Part shown: in pieces, positions 1-4,581 of the stretch
Numbering within the stretch: position 1 is the first letter of the stretch
Layout: every line of letters starts with the position of its first letter
DNA from: Promethearchaeota archaeon
GTDB lineage: Archaea > Asgardarchaeota > Lokiarchaeia > Sigynarchaeales > SOKP01
Reading direction: 5' to 3'
Assembly: GCA_030605085.1 (NCBI GenBank)
Contig: JAUWBH010000228.1
Coordinates: 1 to 5,336, forward strand
DNA: 5,336 nucleotides
The notes under the pieces: generated by a model
Seen by the model: only the letters and a program-made list of their open reading frames with translations
Database searches by the model: none
Told to the model about the DNA's origin: nothing
Translations under genes and position numbers: made by a program

Positions 1-4
1 AGGC

Positions 5-265
5 TTGGATAAAAAAAAAGCAAAAAAACATACTATATTAAGAACGGAGGCAGATATTAGCCCCTTAAATAGACAATTAATTAATGCTGTTTGCCATAAG
101 TGTAATTTTTACGCTGAAGATCAAGAATATTGGGAAAAAGAATATGAATGCGTAGCTTACAAATTCATAAGGCAATTGGTAGAAGATAAAATCATTACTT
201 CTTTTGACCAGATTGAAGAAATATTTAAGAATGTTGATCTTAATCCCGAACGAGATTTAAAATAA
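5..265 (+). CDS. Small hypothetical protein with CxxC plus one further Cys (5' end may be cut)
   Basis: I do not recognise this 86-residue protein. It starts with a lysine-rich stretch (residues 3-8). A region with Cys30, His31, Cys33 and Cys49 follows, in the pattern CHKC-x15-C, which could bind a metal but lacks an obvious fourth ligand other than His31. The rest is charged and predicted helical (about 50-80), ending in an acidic/basic tail. No signal peptide or membrane segment is visible, so it is probably cytosolic. The TTG at position 5 is the first usable start seen, but the frame stays open to the window edge, so the true start may lie upstream and no ribosome site can be judged. It lies on the same strand as the decayed receiver gene that follows about 50 bp later. 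That the frame is coding is supported by sensible amino-acid composition; function is unknown. Confidence 0.6.
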   Translation: MDKKKAKKHTILRTEADISPLNRQLINAVCHKCNFYAEDQEYWEKEYECVAYKFIRQLVEDKIITSFDQIEEIFKNVDLNPERDLK

Positions 266-267
266 CC

Positions 268-312
268 TCCAAATAAATTCATTTTAAGCAAAATCCAAAT
301 AAATTCATTTTA
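268..312. repeat. Direct repeat, 19-bp unit, 26-bp period
   Basis: The 19 bases at 268-286 (TCCAAATAAATTCATTTTA) recur without mismatch at 294-312, separated by 7 bases. This looks like a partial tandem duplication with a 26-bp period. It begins three bases after the stop of the small upstream gene and ends just where the decayed receiver gene begins. No coding or regulatory role is evident. Confidence 0.85.
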
Positions 313-315
313 TTT

Positions 316-698
316 GAGAAAATCGTTGTTTTTTAATCATAAAATGATGATCGATTTATTCAATAAAATTACTTTGAAATGGAAGGATTTTCGTGTAAAG
401 GGGTTCCAAATGGTTTTAAGGGTTTAAGAGAATTAAAAAAAACACACCCAAATTAATTCTACTTGACATCATTTTACCGGATATAAGTGGTTATGATGTC
501 ATTACAAAAATCAGATCTAATAGTAAATTTAAAGATTTGCCAATATATTTTTTAACAGCTATACCTGGTAAGGAAGTGGAAAAAAAAGTTCGTGAATTAG
601 GTGCTATAGGGGCAATTTTAAAACCCTTTAATTTATCTGATTTTGATATATTTTTGATTATTTTAAATCTAAATAAAGATAATACGATCCTTGATTAA
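316..698 (+). pseudogene. Decayed response-regulator receiver domain (CheY-like)
   Basis: Read with one frame change, this stretch gives a full-length stand-alone receiver domain of about 125 codons. Positions 316-450 encode a beta1-like EKIVVF, then a helix ending in FEMEGFSCKGVPNGF and GLRELKKTHP. A missing base near 451-453 moves the frame, and 453-698 continues with LILLDIILPDISGYDV, then FLTA and AILKPF, ending at TAA 696-698. The phosphoacceptor Asp (465-467), the conserved Thr (555-557) and the Lys (621-623) are all kept. In-frame TAA codons at 334, 340 and 364 break the N-terminal half, and the acidic pair expected after beta1 is replaced by TAA TCA. No start codon is visible in frame before 379, and no output domain follows. 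In life such proteins take phosphate from a histidine kinase; this copy is most likely dead. Sequencing error could explain one lesion but hardly four. Confidence 0.8.
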
Positions 699-724
699 TA
701 TATTCTTTTTTAAAGACGATAAAA

Positions 725-733
725 TTTTTTTTT
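725..733 (+). terminator. Possible U-tract terminator after the receiver pseudogene
   Basis: A run of nine T lies 26 bases after the receiver stop on the + strand. Archaeal RNA polymerase can terminate at such U-tracts without a strong hairpin. In this A+T-rich spacer it may be chance. On the - strand the same spacer gives no U-run longer than four after the LRR gene stop. Confidence 0.3.
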
Positions 734-764
734 ATAAATTTTAATTATTTTCTAAGACTCTTTT

Positions 765-2036
765 TTATTTATAAAGATTTTCAATATCATTTCCCTCTAA
801 CTTTAGTTTTTTGCGCCATACTGGTGTTGAGAGAGAATTAGGAAGCATTCTTAGATTATTAAATCTTAGATCTATTTTTTTGACTGAAGTAAGAAATTTT
901 ATTGATTCTGGCATATTTTGTACATTATTATGACCTAAATTCAATATCTCAAGAGATTTAAGCGATCCTATTGAATCGGGTATTTTATTTATTTTGTTAT
1001 ACCATAGATCTGAGTTTTTAAGTGAAGTAAGCGATCCTATCGAAATATGTATTGTCTTAATTTTATTCCCATATAAACTTAAAGATATTAAATTCTTTAG
1101 TGAAATTATTGACTCAGGAAACATTTCTAGTTTGTTACGACTTAAATCTAATTCTTCAAGAGATTTAAGCGCCCCTATTGAATCTGGTACCATTTGAATT
1201 TTATTATCACTCAAATACAACTTCTTTAAGGAAGAGAGAGAGCTTATATAATCTGGAATATGTTTTAAAAGATTTCCACTTAAATTAAGAACCTTTAAGG
1301 ATTTCATTTTCCTAATTGTTTTAGGAATGACCTTGATATAGCTATTAAATAATTCGAGCTCTTCGAGGTGTTTTAAATGGTAAAGATGTTGAGGAATAAA
1401 AGGGATATTTGATTTTTCTATGTACCTACCAATGTAAATACCTGTAATATTTCCCTCTTTGTTAATTTTATAATTTGCCTTATAATAACTTCTAAAATCT
1501 GTATTATTTTTAATATCCACATTGACTAATTTAAAATTTATTTGATTCTCTAACAGTGCTAATAAAGTCGCTTCAGTAGGTATCACACCTTCCTTGCCAT
1601 AATTTTGAATTGTAGGTTCTATTTTTTTAGCTAAATCTTTTCTGAAATTTTCTAATAATTTATCATTGGACCAACCTATTAGGTCATAAAGAGTTGCAAA
1701 AATCGGGGAAGGTTGATTAACTAAATAAGATCTGTCATGATGAAAAACCCACTTTAATGTTTCAATACTTTCCTTTGGAAAAAGAAGGGCGAGAGCTCTT
1801 AAAGCAGCGACTCTTACGGCACAATTTTCATCTGAAACGGCACAATTTTCCAAAATTTTAAAAATATTTTCACTTTTAAGATTAATTTTTCTAAGAATTT
1901 CTAAACCCTCTATTCGAGCTGTGTAAAAGTCGCTATTTTCGATTAATGTCATTAAAAGTTCGCTAGCTTCTTTTTTACTTGTAATACCATTGATTAAATC
2001 GTTATAAACTTTTCCTGGTGTTAGCTTATCGCTCAA
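765..2036 (-). CDS. HEAT-like/leucine-rich-repeat protein
   Basis: This encodes a 423-residue protein, probably a cytosolic protein-binding scaffold; no signal peptide or membrane segment is visible. Residues about 10-130 are amphipathic helices with HEAT-like phrases (TARIEGLEILRKI at 39-51 and VRVAALRALALLF at 74-86). A linker follows (about 140-195), then a degenerate first LRR (about 198-221). Eight regular 23-residue repeats occupy 222-405, of the form LxxLxLxxNxIxxIPxSIxxL, and a short capping repeat lies at 406-423. The 23-residue, IP-containing pattern matches the type found in Shoc2/Ras-suppressor-like and many bacterial and Asgard LRR proteins. No GTPase, kinase or catalytic motif is present. 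The start is TTG at 2036, supported by AGAGGG five bases upstream; the next in-frame Met (residue 29) would remove part of the first helix. The gene follows cbiN on the same strand after 204 bp, with a likely terminator between, so it is probably transcribed separately. Binding partner is unknown. Confidence 0.9.
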   Translation of the reverse strand: MSDKLTPGKVYNDLINGITSKKEASELLMTLIENSDFYTARIEGLEILRKINLKSENIFKILENCAVSDENCAVRVAALRALALLFPKESIETLKWVFHHDRSYLVNQPSPIFATLYDLIGWSNDKLLENFRKDLAKKIEPTIQNYGKEGVIPTEATLLALLENQINFKLVNVDIKNNTDFRSYYKANYKINKEGNITGIYIGRYIEKSNIPFIPQHLYHLKHLEELELFNSYIKVIPKTIRKMKSLKVLNLSGNLLKHIPDYISSLSSLKKLYLSDNKIQMVPDSIGALKSLEELDLSRNKLEMFPESIISLKNLISLSLYGNKIKTIHISIGSLTSLKNSDLWYNKINKIPDSIGSLKSLEILNLGHNNVQNMPESIKFLTSVKKIDLRFNNLRMLPNSLSTPVWRKKLKLEGNDIENLYK

Positions 2037-2041
2037 TTGAA

Positions 2042-2047
2042 CCCTCT
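2042..2047 (-). promoter_or_regulatory. Ribosome binding site for the LRR gene
   Basis: The - strand reads AGAGGG here, five bases before the TTG start. It supports this unusual start codon over the first internal ATG, 28 codons further in. Confidence 0.65.
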
Positions 2048-2191
2048 TTTAATTAAACTTAATTTCTTTTTGTAATGCTAAATATCTTAAAACTTTTTTA
2101 TTTTTCTTTTCCTCATCAATAGTTAAATCTTAATAATACTAGCTTTTTTTTAATGAATCCTATATTGATTTGACAATACTCAACTTTAAAC

Positions 2192-2199
2192 AAAAAAAA
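2192..2199 (-). terminator. U-tract terminator of the cbiMN operon
   Basis: The - strand carries a run of eight T about 42 bases past the cbiN stop, a plausible archaeal U-tract terminator. It lies inside a pair of 7-bp inverted arms (TTTGACA at 2169-2175 and TGTCAAA at 2213-2219). The long loop makes a classical hairpin doubtful. Confidence 0.45.
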
Positions 2200-2240
2200 G
2201 AGTTAAATCATCTGTCAAAGTTTAAGTTTGATAACAATTA

Positions 2241-2558
2241 CTAAGAGGACTTTCCTTTATTCTTTTTCTTTACAAATCTTATTAAAGTGAATCCTGCAAC
2301 AATTACTATAAATATAAGAAGGATACCTATTATTCCAGCTATATAATTGTTCTCAATACCTCCTAGTATGGGTTCCCAAGGAGATGTTAATCCCTCAACC
2401 CATTTCTCTCCTCTAGCATCAATTAATGCCCTTTCTAATCCATCCGGGTCTTCTGACAATATTCCAATCGTAAATCCAATAGCAAGCATTACCATTAGAA
2501 CTACGATTATCAATACGGTTGTAATAATTGGCCATTTATATTTTTCGAAGCTCACCAT
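2241..2558 (-). CDS. cbiN: Cobalt/nickel ECF transporter PDGLE subunit CbiN/NikN
   Basis: This encodes the small membrane subunit that pairs with CbiM/NikM in group I ECF metal transporters, where it assists metal loading or stabilises the M subunit. It is 105 residues long, close to the usual length. There is a transmembrane helix at about 10-32 and an outside loop holding the family signature PDGLE at 38-42. A Trp/Pro-rich segment (TSPWEPILGG, 58-67) follows, then a second transmembrane helix at about 72-96 and a basic tail (KKKNKGK) that should face the cytosol. It begins two bases after the cbiM stop, so the two are surely co-transcribed. A strong GGAGG lies ten bases before the ATG, inside the end of cbiM. 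The family call rests on the PDGLE motif, two-helix topology and position. Cobalt versus nickel cannot be decided from this subunit, so the name nikN is equally possible. Confidence 0.88.
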   Translation of the reverse strand: MVSFEKYKWPIITTVLIIVVLMVMLAIGFTIGILSEDPDGLERALIDARGEKWVEGLTSPWEPILGGIENNYIAGIIGILLIFIVIVAGFTLIRFVKKKNKGKSS

Positions 2559-2560
2559 TT

Positions 2561-3310
2561 TTATTTTGCCTCCGGTAATTCTTCTTCTGGTACCATTTCC
2601 TCAAAACCTAGATTCTCTTTAGGCTTAATTAATTCTTCTTTAATCCCTAACAGTTCTTCGGTTGTTATTAAATCGGGTTTTACCTTATATATAAAATACA
2701 CAATCAGACCAGAAATTACTGCCTCTCCAAACCCTATAAATAGGTGCCAAAAAACCATGGCTGAGATGGCAATTTCCATAGGAATGGCACCACCTATTCC
2801 AATTTCAATACCGCACATCAACGCTGCTAATATAACTGCGATGTACGACCCAATCGCTGTAGCAATTGAAACTTTTTTTTCTTTTTTAATATTTGTCTTA
2901 TTTAATACCATAACAATGATTTTTACAATATAGAACCCAATAATTCCACAAATTACACCCATATTAAATGTATTCGCTCCTAAAGCCGTAATACCTCCAT
3001 CTCCAAAAAGACTTTGTATTAATAATACCATAAAGATTACAATAACTGCTGCCCAAGGACCTAGAATCACTCCAACTAATGTACCTCCAATTAAATGCCC
3101 TGAAGTACCTCCTGGAACGGGATAATTAACAAATTGAAAAGCAAAAATCGTGGCTGCCAAAACCCCTATGTAAGGTATTAATTTCTCGGAATCCTCCTCG
3201 TCTTCAAAGAGCTTGCCGACCTTTTTAAAACAAAGCACTAAAAATGCTATTGATACGATCCAAAGCACGATAGTTGTTATAGGGTCTAATAATCCATCTA
3301 AAATATGCAT
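2561..3310 (-). CDS. cbiM: Cobalt/nickel ECF transporter substrate-binding subunit CbiM/NikM
   Basis: This encodes the membrane S-component that binds Co2+ or Ni2+ in group I ECF importers. It is 249 residues long. It opens with MHILDG, the family N-terminus; in the solved NikM structure the metal is held by nitrogens of Met1, His2 and a loop His. Here these are Met1, His2 and His72 in GGTSGHLIGG. This fixes the start, because Met-His must be the very N-terminus. Other family blocks are LGPWAAVIVIFMVLLIQSLF (83-102) and GDGGITALGANTFNMGV (103-119). Several hydrophobic helices span 12-28, 47-63, 75-100, 110-137, 148-172 and 178-210. The last 40 residues are an acidic, lysine-containing cytosolic tail, somewhat longer than I would expect. 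cbiN follows directly, but no EcfT (cbiQ) or ATPase (cbiO) gene does. CbiMN alone is known to retain some metal uptake in other organisms. Metal choice is not determined, so nikM is possible. Confidence 0.92.
   Translation of the reverse strand: MHILDGLLDPITTIVLWIVSIAFLVLCFKKVGKLFEDEEDSEKLIPYIGVLAATIFAFQFVNYPVPGGTSGHLIGGTLVGVILGPWAAVIVIFMVLLIQSLFGDGGITALGANTFNMGVICGIIGFYIVKIIVMVLNKTNIKKEKKVSIATAIGSYIAVILAALMCGIEIGIGGAIPMEIAISAMVFWHLFIGFGEAVISGLIVYFIYKVKPDLITTEELLGIKEELIKPKENLGFEEMVPEEELPEAK
2569..2573 (-). promoter_or_regulatory. Ribosome binding site for cbiN
   Basis: The - strand reads GGAGG, a full anti-16S match, ten bases before the cbiN ATG and within the last codons of cbiM. It lets the small subunit be translated efficiently from the shared transcript. 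Confidence 0.7.
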
Positions 3311-3353
3311 TTATTAACAACTCTTTATGTTTTTGTAATTAAGTCATCAGATC

Positions 3354-3362
3354 CTTATATAT
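3354..3362 (-). promoter_or_regulatory. TATA box of the cbiMN operon
   Basis: The - strand reads ATATATAAG here, a good archaeal TATA element. Transcription would be expected about 25 bases downstream, near 3333, leaving a leader of roughly 22 bases before the cbiM ATG. The leader has no convincing Shine-Dalgarno site. Confidence 0.5.
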
Positions 3363-3380
3363 GTGGTATTAATAATTTAT

Positions 3381-3412
3381 AATTTAGTATTATTTTTTAA
3401 TATTACTAATTT
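3381..3412. repeat. Imperfect inverted repeat between divergent promoters
   Basis: The arms 3381-3394 and 3399-3412 pair at 12 of 14 positions around a TTTT loop, with a core of TTAGTA facing TACTAA. It lies just upstream of the cbiM TATA box, on the side away from the gene, which is where an operator could sit. The extreme A+T content makes a chance palindrome possible. Confidence 0.5.
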
Positions 3413-3513
3413 AGAAAAAAGTATGAAAAATGCATAAATTTTAGATTTTCTATCATCAAAATAATTTTTTAAAGACACTCGTCACTTTTTATTGAATAAA
3501 ATATAATTGAGAT

Positions 3514-3521
3514 GTATAAAA
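3514..3521 (+). promoter_or_regulatory. Candidate TATA box for the aldo/keto reductase
   Basis: GTATAAAA lies about 50 bases before the reductase ATG. Initiation about 26 bases on (near 3543) would leave a leader of some 27 bases that contains the AGGTGA ribosome site. A second TATA-like stretch at 3527-3535 would start RNA almost on the ribosome site, so it fits less well. Confidence 0.35.
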
Positions 3522-3559
3522 CTCTTATTTATAATTTAAATTTTAGTAATTTTTTTATT

Positions 3560-3565
3560 AGGTGA
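3560..3565 (+). promoter_or_regulatory. Ribosome binding site for the aldo/keto reductase
   Basis: AGGTGA lies four bases before the ATG at 3570, a good Shine-Dalgarno match that confirms the chosen start. Confidence 0.7.
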
Positions 3566-3569
3566 CTTT

Positions 3570-4502
3570 ATGGATTATAATATACTTGGACGCACAGGGC
3601 TAAAAGTAAGTGTTATAGGAATTGGTTGTGGAGGACCAAGTCGCGTGGGGCAGAGTACTGGAAGGAGTGAAGCGGAATCCGTAGCAATTATACAGCAGGC
3701 ATTAAATTCTGGAATCAATTTTATAGATACAGCAGAAGTGTATCGTACAGAAGGGATCGTTCGTGAAGCTATAAAGGGCAGAGATCGTGAATCTCTGGTT
3801 ATTTCGACTAAGAAGTCTACATGGGGTAGGATTACTCCTCAAAAAATGCAGCGAAGTTTCGAAAAAAGCCTTGAACGCTTAGGAACTGATTATATTGATA
3901 TCTACCACCTTCATGGAGTTATCTTAAAAGATTACGATTATCTTGCCTCAAAAATTGTACCTATGCTTCAGGCATGGAAGGATAACGGTAAAATCCGCTT
4001 TATAGGAATAACAGAACGTTTTGATTCTGATCCCCAACATACGATGCTTCAACGGGCCTTGCAAGACGATTATTGGGATGTGATGATGGTGGGTTTTAAC
4101 ATACTCAATCAATCTGCGCGTGAACTGATTTTTACAGAAACGATTAAAAGAAATATTGGAGTTTTGATAATGTTTGCGGTTCGATTAGCACTCAGCAGAC
4201 CCGAACGACTTAAAGAGGTTATTAAAAAACTAATAGAAAAAAAACAAATAGATCCTTCAGAAATTAATAAAAACGATCCGCTTAATTTTTTGGTTCATGA
4301 GGGAGGTGCTGTAAACCTTGTAGATGCAGCATACCGTTTCTGTCGTTATGAACCAGGTACTCACATCATACTTTCTGGAACAGGAAATTCCGCTCATTTG
4401 GAAGACAATATCAAATCCTTTTATCGATCTCCACTTCCCCAAGAGGATTTGATAAAAATTAAGAAGACTTTTAAGAATGTTGACTCCGTTTCGGGACACT
4501 AA
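3570..4502 (+). CDS. Aldo/keto reductase
   Basis: This encodes a 310-residue NAD(P)H-dependent oxidoreductase of the aldo/keto reductase superfamily, a soluble TIM-barrel enzyme that reduces aldehydes or ketones. The N-terminus NILGRTGLKVSVIGIGCGG (4-22) is typical. The catalytic tetrad is intact: Asp53 and Tyr58 in FIDTAEVY, Lys81 in ISTKKS, and His115 in DIYHLHG. A barrel strand MVGFNILNQSAREL lies near 173-186, and a C-terminal cofactor-binding stretch, IILSGTGNSAHLEDNIKSF, near 266-284. Length is normal, and no iron-sulfur cysteine cluster is present, unlike some archaeal relatives. It is transcribed divergently from cbiMN. The acyl-CoA dehydrogenase follows on the same strand within about 55 bp, suggesting an operon. 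Substrate cannot be read from sequence; the GTGN cofactor motif resembles the subgroup with l-glyceraldehyde-3-phosphate reductase-like members, but that is a loose guess. Confidence 0.9.
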   Translation: MDYNILGRTGLKVSVIGIGCGGPSRVGQSTGRSEAESVAIIQQALNSGINFIDTAEVYRTEGIVREAIKGRDRESLVISTKKSTWGRITPQKMQRSFEKSLERLGTDYIDIYHLHGVILKDYDYLASKIVPMLQAWKDNGKIRFIGITERFDSDPQHTMLQRALQDDYWDVMMVGFNILNQSARELIFTETIKRNIGVLIMFAVRLALSRPERLKEVIKKLIEKKQIDPSEINKNDPLNFLVHEGGAVNLVDAAYRFCRYEPGTHIILSGTGNSAHLEDNIKSFYRSPLPQEDLIKIKKTFKNVDSVSGH

Positions 4503-4533
4503 TCCCTTTTGTTAATGTTCTAAAATGTTTTAT

Positions 4534-4581
4534 TATGAATCGCATATTTTCAAATTTATGAATAGCATATTTTCAAATTTA
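4534..4581. repeat. 23-bp tandem duplication over the acyl-CoA dehydrogenase start
   Basis: A 23-base unit (4534-4556) is repeated directly at 4557-4579, with the match extending two more bases. The 25-base copies differ only in CG versus AG-type change at 4541/4564. Each copy contains an ATG (4535 and 4558) followed by near-identical codons: MNRIFSNL then stop in the first, MNSIFSNLSEE onward in the second. The duplication therefore copied a start codon and seven further codons. Confidence 0.9.
4535..4561 (+). other. Eight-codon mini-ORF created by the duplicated start
   Basis: The first repeat copy reads MNRIFSNL and then TGA at 4559-4561. That stop overlaps the ATG at 4558 of the acyl-CoA dehydrogenase in an ATGA arrangement, the geometry seen in translationally coupled genes. 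No ribosome site is evident ahead of it. It may be a functionless by-product of the duplication. Confidence 0.4.

Noticed and set aside
314..427. Short + strand frame from TTG 314 (37 codons)
   Set aside because: Its peptide resembles nothing, while the neighbouring frame over the same bases gives receiver-like sequence (MEGFSCKGVPNG, GLRELKK) that joins the conserved second half.
994..1197. 67-codon open frame on the + strand
   Set aside because: It lies wholly antisense inside the LRR gene, and its regularity mirrors the 69-bp repeat of that gene.
2169..2219. TTTGACA/TGTCAAA inverted arms downstream of cbiN
   Set aside because: Seven-base arms with a 37-base loop are weak as a hairpin; noted only as context for the U-tract.
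2347..2622. 91-codon open frame on the + strand
   Set aside because: It is antisense to cbiN and the end of cbiM, both of which have clear family motifs; the frame itself has none.
3311..3569. Possible cobalamin or NiCo riboswitch ahead of cbiM
   Set aside because: The predicted leader is only about 22 bases and the region is nearly all A/T, with no conserved riboswitch core visible.
224..4483. Shared 14-base word TTTAAGAATGTTGA at 224-237 and 4470-4483, giving FKNVD in two proteins
   Set aside because: It is a single short A+T-rich match near the ends of unrelated genes, with no extension on either side; coincidence is the simplest view.
4257..4499. 80-codon open frame on the - strand
   Set aside because: It is antisense to the 3' part of the aldo/keto reductase and shows no recognisable motif.
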